A DNA stretch of 13,634 nt. Source: JBBSEZ01 sp038239195. Lineage in GTDB: Bacteria > Planctomycetota > Planctomycetia > Gemmatales > Gemmataceae. Positions 1-5,988 of the stretch are shown here, piece after piece; position 1 is the stretch's first letter; each line of letters opens with the position of its first letter. The translations under genes were made by a program, and so were the position numbers. The DNA is taken from NCBI GenBank assembly GCA_038239195.1, contig JBBSEZ010000270.1, positions 1-13,634 of the forward strand, read 5' to 3'. Below the pieces are notes generated by a model, which saw only the letters and a list, made by a program, of their open reading frames with translations, had not been told where the DNA came from and ran no database searches.

Positions 1-87
1 CCGTTTCTTGTTGCCCCATCCTTCTCCGCATCCTCGTCACTTCGGGCAGAGCAAGCGCTGCGGTCGGCACAGGCGCCCATCTTTTCC

Positions 88-116
88 TTGTCGGAACGCT
101 CTCGGCGCGGTACTCT
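88..116 (+). promoter_or_regulatory. Candidate sigma70-type promoter for the GH3-like gene
   Basis: A TTGTCG hexamer at 88-93 is followed after 17 nt by TACTCT at 111-116, an acceptable -35/-10 pair at ideal spacing. It would start transcription near 123 and leave a leader of about 57 nt before the GTG at 180. No coding sequence is credible in 1-179. This is a match by eye in GC-rich DNA, so it is only a candidate. Confidence 0.3.
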
Positions 117-179
117 CAACATCTGGTGAGCACGATTCGCCCTTCCCATCTTCTCAGATAGGTCGTCTGCCGAAATACT

Positions 180-1397
180 GTGAGAGCGTACACCGATCAT
201 CTATTGAACTGGCTGGCGAACGCGCGGCTGTCCCGGCATTTGCTGGAAGTCGTGTTTCGCGCCCGCGCGCGCCGCCAGCTCGGCCGGCTCGACCAGCCGC
301 CCGAGCGCGCTCAACTGCGGACGCTCCAGGGGCTGCTGCATCAGGCGCAGAAAACGCGCTTCGGCCGGGAGCACGACTTCCGCCGCATCCGCACCGCCGC
401 CGACTTCCGCCGCCTGGTCCCGCTCACCACCCCCGTCGAACTGGCAAGCGCCTGTTGGCCCGTCGATCTGCGTCAGCTCCACGGCACTACCTGGCCCACC
501 CTGCTCCTGCCCGAAGGCGGGGAGGCGCTGCCGACCTCGCCCGCGCTGCACGCCGCCCACCGGGCCGCGCTGCGCACCGCCCTGGGCCTGGCCCTGCATG
601 CCCGACCCCGTGCCCGCCTGCTCGCCGGGCAAATCGTTCAGGTCGGCGAGGAAGCCGGGCCGGCCCGCCCCGAGCGCATTCCCTACGTTCTGCGGCCTTT
701 CGCGCACACCAGCGCGGTCCCCGATGACGCCCTGCGCGACCTGGCCGGCAGGCACGCCCACGACAACGTCACCTGCCTCACCGGCTCGCCCGAGCGCCTG
801 GGGCCTTTCCTCGAACACGTCAAGCAGGTGCGCGGGGAGGAGCGCCTCGACCGCATCTGGCCCAAACTGATCGGCGTCTTCTGTTCGCGCTCTGCCGCGG
901 GGCCTTCTCTCGACGGGCTGCGCCGGGCGGTGGGGAACGAGCCGGTCGTGCTGGAAATGCTGGCGCGCCCGGAAGGGCCGATCGCGCTGGAAGACCCGCG
1001 CCCCGACGCGCCGGGCGGGCTGCGCCTGCTGATCGACTGCGGCACCTATTTCGAGTTCGTCCCGGCCAAGGCCACGGGGCCCGACGCGCCGCGCCTGGGG
1101 CTCGAAGACGTGAAGCCCGAGGTCGAATACGACCTGGCGATCACCTCTCCCGCCGGCCTGTGGGCGTGTCGCATCGGGCTGACCGTCTGCTTCACGAGCC
1201 TGCAACCGCCCGTCTTGCGCGTGGTGGGGCCGGCGCCGGTCTGCCCGCTCATCCCCGCCGCCGAGGCCCCGCGGGCGGACGCCCCTTCTTCGGCGCCTCC
1301 TCCTCGGGCAATCCATCGACAAAGCGCCGACATTCCGGGAGGGCCGCCAAGAAGCTTCGTCCATAGCCCTTGGTCAATACCCGTGGATCGAGGATGA
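180..1397 (+). CDS. GH3-like (auxin-responsive promoter family) protein, degenerate and C-terminally truncated
   Basis: GH3 proteins are acyl-adenylate-forming enzymes that conjugate amino acids to carboxylic acids; bacterial members are of unknown role. Family-like blocks in order are TRFGREHDF (59-67), a VPL segment near 80-83, HGTTWP (101-106), VTCLTGSPERL (197-207), RIWPKL (225-230), GLRLLIDCGTYFEFVP (280-295) and AGLWACRIGLTVCFTS (325-340). The start is GTG at 180, without a clear Shine-Dalgarno. The serine/threonine-rich SSGTTxG nucleotide-binding motif expected soon after the WP is absent: residues 107-130 read LLLPEGGEALPTS and then an Ala/His-rich stretch. Recognisable similarity stops near residue 350, whereas the family usually exceeds 500 residues. 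The last 50 codons lie antisense to the 3' end of the helicase gene and are proline/alanine-rich filler. It is probably not an active adenylating enzyme, and may be a decaying gene or a repurposed scaffold. Confidence 0.7.
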   Translation: MRAYTDHLLNWLANARLSRHLLEVVFRARARRQLGRLDQPPERAQLRTLQGLLHQAQKTRFGREHDFRRIRTAADFRRLVPLTTPVELASACWPVDLRQLHGTTWPTLLLPEGGEALPTSPALHAAHRAALRTALGLALHARPRARLLAGQIVQVGEEAGPARPERIPYVLRPFAHTSAVPDDALRDLAGRHAHDNVTCLTGSPERLGPFLEHVKQVRGEERLDRIWPKLIGVFCSRSAAGPSLDGLRRAVGNEPVVLEMLARPEGPIALEDPRPDAPGGLRLLIDCGTYFEFVPAKATGPDAPRLGLEDVKPEVEYDLAITSPAGLWACRIGLTVCFTSLQPPVLRVVGPAPVCPLIPAAEAPRADAPSSAPPPRAIHRQSADIPGGPPRSFVHSPWSIPVDRG

Positions 1398-3288
1398 CCA
1401 CCATTCCGCGGTCCGTCGCCGTGCGAATGAGTCGCCCGAAGCCCTGCTTGAGCTTGATGACCGCCTGTGGGACCTGATAGTCCAGAAACGCCTGTCCCCC
1501 CGCCGCCTCGATCGCCTCCTGCCGCGCGGCCAGCACCGGCCGATCGGGCACCGAGAACGGCAGCTTGGTGATGATGACGTTGGACAGCGCATCGCCCGGC
1601 ACGTCCACCCCCTGCCAGAAACTATCGACGCCGAACAGCACCGCGTTGCCCGCCGTGCGGAAGCGCTCCACCATCTGCGAGCGCGACAGCCCGTCGCTCT
1701 GCGCCAGCAGCGGATAGCCCTGCTCGGCGCACCACGCCTTGAGCCGCGCCGCCGCCTTCTGCATCATCTGATAGCTGGTGAAGAGGACGAACGCCCGGCC
1801 GCCCGAGCGCGCGAGGTATTCGGGGATGCGCTGGAAGACGGCCTCCTCGTAGCCGGCCGGGTTGGCCGACGGGTCGGGCATGTTGCGGCAAAGGTGCAAT
1901 TCCACCTGTTCGCGGTAGTTGAAGGGGCTGCCGAGCTGGAGCGTCTCACAACCCTCCAGCCCGAGGCGCTGCTGGAAGTGCCGGAAGCCCGTCTGCCCGC
2001 CGATGCTGAGCGTGGCGCTGGTCAGCACGACGGTCGATACCTTGTCGTAGAGGTATTCCTTCAGGGCAGGGCCGACCTCGATGGGGGCGCTGGCCAGGTC
2101 GAGGCGAGGCGTCGGGCCGGTCGTGGTCTCGGCCCAGTAGACCTGCCCCGGAAGCTCCTGCGCCAGCCACTGGCGCACGCTGAGCGCCAGGCCGCGGGCG
2201 CGCTCGGCGAGGGACGCGAACTCGATCTTCTGCTCGTCTTCGAGGTTGTCGCCGACCTCGTCCACGCGCGAGGCCAGCTTCTCCAGCTCTTCGGAAAGCA
2301 CGTCGTGGACGATCTCCGTCTCGCGGACGCGCACGGCGTCGGAGGTGGGGCGCTGGGCGCCGCGGTAGTTGCCGCGAGGCTGGCGCTCGATCCATTCGAG
2401 GACGGCGCGGAAGAAGCGCTCGCCGGCCTGACGGGTGGACTCGACCTGCTTTTGCGCCTCCTCGGACGGAACGAAGGCGAGGAGGCCGCGTCGGTTTCGC
2501 GGGCTGAGGAGCTTGTTGAGGAGGTATTCGAGGGAGCCGCGGCCGAACTGCAGCCCGAGGTGATCGGCGGCGACGTCTTCGAGGGTATGGGCCTCGTCGA
2601 AGATGACGACCTTGTAGTCGGGCAGGAGGCTGGCCCCCTGGCGGCGCAGGGCGAGGTCGCTGAAGAAGAGGGCGTGGTTGACGATGAGTAACTGGGCCCC
2701 GAACATCTGCTTGCGGGCCTTGAAGTAGAAGCAGTTGCTGTAATCGGGGCAGGCTCGGCCGAGGCAGTTGCCGCTGTCGCTGTGGACGAGGTCCCAGACG
2801 GAGGGCTGCGGCTGAAGGGGCAGGTCGCTGCGGCTGCCGTCGTGGGTCTGGCGCGACCAGCGGCCAATCTGGCGGAGCTGTTCGGTGCCGGCCGGCTCGA
2901 GCAGGCCGAGCGACTTCTGCTGGGCGACGCGCAGCCGGCGCAGGCTCACGTAGTTGGAGCGGCCCTTGACGAGCGTGGCGCTGAACGGCTTGGGCATCAC
3001 GTCCTGAAGGAACGGTATGTCCTTGAGGACGAGTTGCTCTTGCAGGCTGATAGTGTGCGTCGAGATGACGACGCGGCAGTCCTTGTTGGCGAGGGCGGCG
3101 AGGACGGCGGGGACGAGGTAGGCGAACGATTTGCCGACGCCGGTCCCGGCCTCGACCATGAGGTGATGAGGGCCGTCGATGGCGTCGGCGACGGCCTGGG
3201 CCATGTCGAGTTGCTGCGGGCGGGCCTCGTAGCGCTCGAGGCGCTGGGCGATGACGCCGCGCGGGCCGAGGATGGAGGGGATGGACAT
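1249..3288 (-). CDS. dinG: DinG/XPD-family superfamily 2 DNA helicase
   Basis: A 5'-3' DNA helicase of the DinG/YoaA branch, which unwinds R-loops, D-loops and forked DNA during repair. Motifs in order: Walker A AGTGVGKS (47-54), STHTISLQEQL motif Ia (76-86), DEAH box (231-234), LTSATLS motif III (422-428), LFTSYQMM (502-509), GVDSFWQGVDVPG (553-565) and the arginine-finger motif QGFGRLIRT (615-623). The iron-sulphur region has C175, C180 and C186 with the C-x4-C-x5-C spacing of E. coli DinG, but the first ligand position (YVC in DinG) is YVS here, serine 115. The length of 679 residues is normal. The ATG at 3288 is the natural start. A 12-bp palindrome occupies the Shine-Dalgarno position just upstream, and only 18 nt separate the gene from the preceding toxin gene, so it may be co-transcribed with it. 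Its 3' end overlaps the GH3-like ORF by 149 nt. Confidence 0.93.
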   Translation of the reverse strand: MSIPSILGPRGVIAQRLERYEARPQQLDMAQAVADAIDGPHHLMVEAGTGVGKSFAYLVPAVLAALANKDCRVVISTHTISLQEQLVLKDIPFLQDVMPKPFSATLVKGRSNYVSLRRLRVAQQKSLGLLEPAGTEQLRQIGRWSRQTHDGSRSDLPLQPQPSVWDLVHSDSGNCLGRACPDYSNCFYFKARKQMFGAQLLIVNHALFFSDLALRRQGASLLPDYKVVIFDEAHTLEDVAADHLGLQFGRGSLEYLLNKLLSPRNRRGLLAFVPSEEAQKQVESTRQAGERFFRAVLEWIERQPRGNYRGAQRPTSDAVRVRETEIVHDVLSEELEKLASRVDEVGDNLEDEQKIEFASLAERARGLALSVRQWLAQELPGQVYWAETTTGPTPRLDLASAPIEVGPALKEYLYDKVSTVVLTSATLSIGGQTGFRHFQQRLGLEGCETLQLGSPFNYREQVELHLCRNMPDPSANPAGYEEAVFQRIPEYLARSGGRAFVLFTSYQMMQKAAARLKAWCAEQGYPLLAQSDGLSRSQMVERFRTAGNAVLFGVDSFWQGVDVPGDALSNVIITKLPFSVPDRPVLAARQEAIEAAGGQAFLDYQVPQAVIKLKQGFGRLIRTATDRGMVVILDPRVLTKGYGRSFLAALPECRRFVDGLPEEEAPKKGRPPAGPRRRG

Positions 3289-3291
3289 AGG

Positions 3292-3303
3292 CCGAGCGCT
3301 CGG
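3292..3303. repeat. 12-bp perfect palindrome between toxin copy A and dinG
   Basis: CCGAGCGCTCGG is its own reverse complement. It lies 4-15 nt beyond the stop codon of toxin copy A, immediately 5' of the dinG ATG where a ribosome-binding site would be. The identical palindrome lies beyond the second toxin gene at 4165-4176. It could be a regulatory site or a duplication boundary. Confidence 0.6.
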
Positions 3304-3306
3304 GGG

Positions 3307-3675
3307 TCAGGGGATGAATTCGATGCGATCGACGTAGTGGTGCGGATCGCCTGCCTGGTCGTGAAGCACCAGAGCACCGAGGACGAGGGACATGGTCCAG
3401 TTGCGGCGCAAGACGAACACTCCCGGCGAATGTCGCCCCGCTTGCAGGTGGTCTGCCAGGTGTCCAGGCATGGTTTTCTGGTCCCGCGTGAGCAACACTC
3501 GGGCGTGCGCTTCTCCCCAAAGCAGCAGATCGGGGTCGGCTGTCCCGAGAGGGGGAGCGGGAGGATCGCCGACACGAAGGACGTCGAGAACGTCGATGCC
3601 GGCGGCGTTGTGCTGTTGGATCGCTCGCCACATCGGCCCGCGCAGGTGCTCGTCTAGGAAGAAGCAGAGCGCCAT
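3307..3675 (-). CDS. DUF5615 PIN-like protein, copy A (putative toxin)
   Basis: A 122-residue protein with the DUF5615 signature: FLDEHL at the N-terminus (D8, first PIN-like acidic residue), DVLRVGD (31-37) and LLTRDQKT (61-68) with D65. DUF5615 proteins are PIN-like nucleases predicted to act as VapC-like toxins, usually paired with DUF433. The DUF433 gene lies directly upstream, its stop 4 nt before this ATG, so the two are translationally linked. Residues 1-45 are identical to copy B, while the last third differs (for example SLVLG versus PDAID near 96-100). Nuclease activity is inferred from family only. Confidence 0.85.
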   Translation of the reverse strand: MALCFFLDEHLRGPMWRAIQQHNAAGIDVLDVLRVGDPPAPPLGTADPDLLLWGEAHARVLLTRDQKTMPGHLADHLQAGRHSPGVFVLRRNWTMSLVLGALVLHDQAGDPHHYVDRIEFIP

Positions 3676-3679
3676 CGGA

Positions 3680-4000
3680 TCAGGTTTTCTCCGCGCGCTT
3701 CTTGGCCTCGTAGCGGCGCAGCAGTTCGTCGTAGCTCACCGACCGCGGTGTGTTCGCGATCTGCCGCTCGATCTCCGCCTGGTAGTCCGCCACGTACGCA
3801 TCGACTTCGGCCCGGTTGGCCTGGTAAAAGGCGAGCACTTGCTCAATCAAGTCGGGCGACAGGGTCGGGAACTCTTCGTGGAGCCTCTTGGCCGAGTAGC
3901 CTTCCTTGTGGTCGGCGATGACGTGATAGAGCCCAATGCGATGCCCGGTGAGCCGAACTTCGCCCGGCTCGACCTCGGTGAGAAACTCTGGGAGTTGCAT
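3680..4000 (-). CDS. DUF433 protein, copy A (putative antitoxin)
   Basis: A 106-residue protein with the DUF433 pattern: a GHRI block at 19-22, then a predicted helix-turn-helix through HEEFPTLSPDLIEQVLAFY. DUF433 proteins are DNA-binding antitoxin candidates encoded before a PIN-like partner, as here. An acidic/basic C-terminal helix ending KKRAEKT probably wraps the toxin. The start is ATG at 4000, preceded by a purine-rich stretch (GAAGAGGG) and, about 37 nt upstream, by an extended -10 promoter. Compared with copy B about 70 percent of residues match, with changes concentrated in the predicted recognition region (residues 27-40). Confidence 0.85.
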   Translation of the reverse strand: MQLPEFLTEVEPGEVRLTGHRIGLYHVIADHKEGYSAKRLHEEFPTLSPDLIEQVLAFYQANRAEVDAYVADYQAEIERQIANTPRSVSYDELLRRYEAKKRAEKT

Positions 4001-4036
4001 GGCCTCGCCCTCTTCCGCTCGTTTCGCCCGTCGATC

Positions 4037-4062
4037 ATTCTACCATCCAGCGCCGCGCGGCG
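4037..4062 (-). promoter_or_regulatory. Extended -10 promoter and palindromic operator candidate, TA copy A
   Basis: On the minus strand TGG precedes TAGAAT (complement of 4037-4042), giving an extended -10 box with a start near 4030, about 30 nt before the ATG. A perfect 12-bp palindrome CGCCGCGCGGCG (4051-4062) sits in the -10/-35 spacer. The same arrangement occurs at the same distance in copy B. The position suits autorepression by the antitoxin, which is inferred. Confidence 0.5.
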
Positions 4063-4178
4063 AATAGACCGGCAGGCGCCTTGCCCGCCGGGGCGGCCCT
4101 CAGGACGCTTGGGGCGATGGACGATGCCGTCGCCCGGGCCGAGGACGGAGGAGCTACACAGGGGCCGAGCGCTCGGAG

Positions 4179-4547
4179 TCAGGGGATGAATTCGAGCCGA
4201 TCCACGTAGAACGCCGGGTCGCCTGCCTGGTCGCGTAGCACCAGCGCATCGATCGCGTCAGGAATCGTCCAGCTTGGGCGAAGGACGAACACGCCCGGCG
4301 AATGGTGCCCCGCTTGCAGGTGGCCTGCCAGGTGTCCCGGCATGGTTTTCCGGTCGCGCGTGATCAACACTCGGGCGTGCGCTTCCCCCCCGAGGAGTAG
4401 ATCGGGGTCGGTTGTCCCCAGAGGGGGAGCGGGAGGGTCGCCGACACGAAGGACGTCGAGAACGTCGATGCCGGCGGCGTTGTGCTGTTGGATCGCTCGC
4501 CACATCGGCCCGCGCAGGTGCTCGTCGAGGAAGAAGCAGAGCGCCAT
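4179..4547 (-). CDS. DUF5615 PIN-like protein, copy B (putative toxin)
   Basis: Paralogue of the 3307-3675 product, 122 residues, with the same FLDEHL (D8), DVLRVGD and TRDRKT (D65) motifs, so the presumed acidic site is intact in both. About 86 percent of residues are identical. Differences fall almost entirely after residue 45, which may separate partner recognition from the shared catalytic core. It follows its DUF433 gene with a 4-nt gap. The palindrome CCGAGCGCTCGG lies just beyond its stop. Confidence 0.85.
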   Translation of the reverse strand: MALCFFLDEHLRGPMWRAIQQHNAAGIDVLDVLRVGDPPAPPLGTTDPDLLLGGEAHARVLITRDRKTMPGHLAGHLQAGHHSPGVFVLRPSWTIPDAIDALVLRDQAGDPAFYVDRLEFIP

Positions 4548-4551
4548 CGGA

Positions 4552-4872
4552 TCAGGTTTTCTCCGCGCGCTTCTTCGCCTCGAAGCGCCGCAACAGTTCG
4601 TCGTAGCTCATCGCCTGCGGAGTGCTCGCGATCTGCCGCTCGATCTCCGCCCGATAGTCCGTCACGTAGACGTCGATTTCGGCCCGGTTGGACTCGTAGA
4701 AGGCAAGCACCTTATCGATGAGCTCCGGCGACAGGGTCGGATACTCCTCGTGCAATTGACCCGGTGAGAAGCCTTCGCGACGACGTGACACCACGTGGTA
4801 AAGGCTGATCCGGTGGCCCTTCAGCATGACCTCACCATCCGGCCATTCGGTCAGAAATTCTGGCAGTTGCAT
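4552..4872 (-). CDS. DUF433 protein, copy B (putative antitoxin)
   Basis: A 106-residue DUF433 protein, paralogue of the 3680-4000 product. The frame is open further upstream (to 5166), but the ATG at 4872 is chosen because it gives the same length and N-terminus (MQLPEFLTE) as copy A, has GAGGAGGGG upstream as Shine-Dalgarno, and lies about 37 nt after a TAGAAT box. It carries GHRI at 19-22 and a helix-turn-helix-like segment through HEEYPTLSPELIDKVLAFY. The region 27-40 is arginine-rich here (SRRREGF), unlike copy A, suggesting different DNA or toxin specificity. Confidence 0.85.
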   Translation of the reverse strand: MQLPEFLTEWPDGEVMLKGHRISLYHVVSRRREGFSPGQLHEEYPTLSPELIDKVLAFYESNRAEIDVYVTDYRAEIERQIASTPQAMSYDELLRRFEAKKRAEKT

Positions 4873-4909
4873 GACCTCGCCCCTCCTCTGCTCGGTTCGC
4901 CCGTCGCTC

Positions 4910-4935
4910 ATTCTACCACCCGGCGCCGCGCGGCG
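4910..4935 (-). promoter_or_regulatory. Extended -10 promoter and palindromic operator candidate, TA copy B
   Basis: TGG followed by TAGAAT (complement of 4910-4915) and the palindrome CGCCGCGCGGCG at 4924-4935 reproduce the copy A arrangement. Conservation of both elements, while the surrounding leader has diverged, supports function. Confidence 0.5.
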
Positions 4936-4953
4936 AACAGACCGGCAGGTTCC

Positions 4954-4980
4954 TTGTCCCCGCGGGCGGCCCGATACAAT
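4954..4980 (+). promoter_or_regulatory. Candidate promoter for the 5065 gene
   Basis: TACAAT at 4975-4980 is a near-consensus -10 box; TTGTCC at 4954-4959 is a possible -35, with a short 15-nt spacer. Transcription would begin near 4987, about 78 nt before the GTG at 5065. It is divergent from the copy B antitoxin promoter 60 nt away. Confidence 0.4.
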
Positions 4981-5064
4981 GCTTTCAGGGCGGAGAGGCG
5001 CGGGGTGCCAGGTTGACGGGCGCGAGAAGGCCCTTCGCGCTTCCCGGCAGAGAAAGGGCCGCTT

Positions 5065-5541
5065 GTGGATTGGCCGTGGCTTGTCGCGATCGGGGCCCTC
5101 GTCCTGGGCGCGTTCCTGTACCTGATGTGGCGCGTCGGCGCCGGTGCCCTTGCGTCGGCGGAGCAAGCGCGTCGCTCGTTCCCTGGCGAACGGCCCCGGC
5201 TACGTGCCGAGTTCTTCGCGGCGGCGTCGGCCAGCGGCAAGCCGCGCGGGCTGCGCTGGAAGGCGTGCGAGTGGGGCGACGCGGTCGAGATCGTGCGGGA
5301 GAAGAGCACGGGCGAGCTCGCGGCGCTGGTGAGCGTGACGATCTCGTTCGAGGCGATCGAGGGCGGCGACATGGAGGGCGTGGCCGCGGTCGGCAACCTG
5401 CGCAACGCCTCGGCGGTGTTCTTCTTCCACCGCGGCCGCTGGCAGACGACCGGCAAGGCGATCTTCAACCTCAACCCCGACGAGGCGCTCGAACACTTCA
5501 AGGGGCAGTACGAGCGGTTGCCGCCCTCGCCTCAGCCCTGA
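5065..5541 (+). CDS. Membrane-anchored conserved hypothetical protein
   Basis: A 158-residue protein with one N-terminal transmembrane segment (about residues 5-24) and a soluble domain. The segment VSVTISFEAIEGGDMEGV followed by VGNLRNASAVFFF and FNLNPDEALEHF looks like a compact mixed alpha/beta domain. I associate it with a short conserved protein of planctomycetes but know of no function. The GTG at 5065 is chosen because the membrane helix begins immediately after it; GAGAAAGG upstream is a modest Shine-Dalgarno. The 3' end overlaps the convergent minus-strand gene by 10 nt. Confidence 0.75.
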   Translation: MDWPWLVAIGALVLGAFLYLMWRVGAGALASAEQARRSFPGERPRLRAEFFAAASASGKPRGLRWKACEWGDAVEIVREKSTGELAALVSVTISFEAIEGGDMEGVAAVGNLRNASAVFFFHRGRWQTTGKAIFNLNPDEALEHFKGQYERLPPSPQP

Positions 5542-5888
5542 GGCCCCCGAAACTCCGGCAGCGGATACTCGATGATCGGCAGGCCCAGCGCCGGCAGCTC
5601 CTGCAAGCGCCGCCAGCCGCGCGTGACGCGCGCCTCCTCGCTCGCTACGTGCCCGGGATCGAGAAGCGCCTTGTCGAAGAAGCCCTCGCAGCGCAAGGGG
5701 GAAAAGGCAGGATCGACCACGTACTGGGCCAGCTCTGGGTTGCAGCGAACGTGGCGCTCGCGGCGCAGGTGGAGCTCCTCGGGCGGGACTTCGCCGAGGA
5801 CGTAGCGCAAGTACAGGTCGGACTCGACGATCTCGCCGACGTCCTGGCCGCAGACCTCGCAGAGGTAGCCCTGTTCGCAGCGCGCCAT
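5532..5888 (-). CDS. Small zinc-ribbon-like conserved hypothetical protein
   Basis: A 118-residue protein from the ATG at 5888. The frame runs further upstream to 5945, but those codons come from an inverted repeat, and a GGGGG Shine-Dalgarno lies before 5888. C10-x2-C13 (CEVCG) and H46-x2-C49 (HVRC) could form one zinc site; C4 and C67 are further cysteines. No catalytic motif is visible. I recall similar short proteins in planctomycetes without an assigned role. It follows sppA on the same strand, about 100 nt downstream, separated by the 5911-5966 hairpin. Confidence 0.7.
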   Translation of the reverse strand: MARCEQGYLCEVCGQDVGEIVESDLYLRYVLGEVPPEELHLRRERHVRCNPELAQYVVDPAFSPLRCEGFFDKALLDPGHVASEEARVTRGWRRLQELPALGLPIIEYPLPEFRGPQG

Positions 5889-5910
5889 GATTTGCCCCCA
5901 ACGGAGGGGG

Positions 5911-5966
5911 TTAGCGACGCTTCGCAGAAGCGTTCGGGCCGGCACGCTTTTGCGAAGCGTCGCTAA
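5911..5966. repeat. Long inverted repeat (REP-like or terminator-like)
   Basis: Two 22-nt arms (5911-5932 and 5945-5966) are complementary with one mismatch and enclose a 12-nt loop. The arms begin TTAGCGACGC and end GCGTCGCTAA. The element lies 23 nt beyond the sppA stop and 23 nt before the next minus-strand gene. There is no run of T on either side, so it is not a canonical intrinsic terminator. It could protect the sppA transcript, or be a dispersed extragenic palindrome; I have an impression of similar sequences in Gemmata-type genomes. Confidence 0.8.
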
Positions 5967-5988
5967 ACCGTTCTCCGCGGTTTCCCTG

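Larger units (their letters stand above)
3291..4099. repeat. Tandem duplication, copy A (toxin-antitoxin unit)
   Basis: This segment aligns with 4164-4972, offset 872-873 nt, in direct orientation, separated by 64 nt (4100-4163). The shared block starts at the palindrome CCGAGCGCTCGG and ends at GGCGGCCC, so it includes both genes, their promoter and the operator candidate. Similarity is uneven: roughly 3541-3700 differs at only a few positions, while the flanks and the DUF433 body are much more diverged. Edges were placed by eye. Confidence 0.9.
4164..4972. repeat. Tandem duplication, copy B (toxin-antitoxin unit)
   Basis: Second copy of the 809-bp unit described for 3291-4099, in the same orientation. 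Its outer edge lies just before the -10 box of the plus-strand gene at 5065; the -35-like TTGTCC of that promoter (4954-4959) falls inside the repeat. Confidence 0.9.

Noticed and set aside
1946..3631. A 561-codon Arg/Pro-rich minus-strand frame
   Set aside because: It is a shadow of dinG and toxin copy A in another frame, with no family motif.
4873..5166. An N-terminal extension of the copy B DUF433 protein to 204 residues
   Set aside because: The extension is Arg/Pro-rich, runs through the promoter and operator, and is absent in copy A; the ATG at 4872 has a Shine-Dalgarno.
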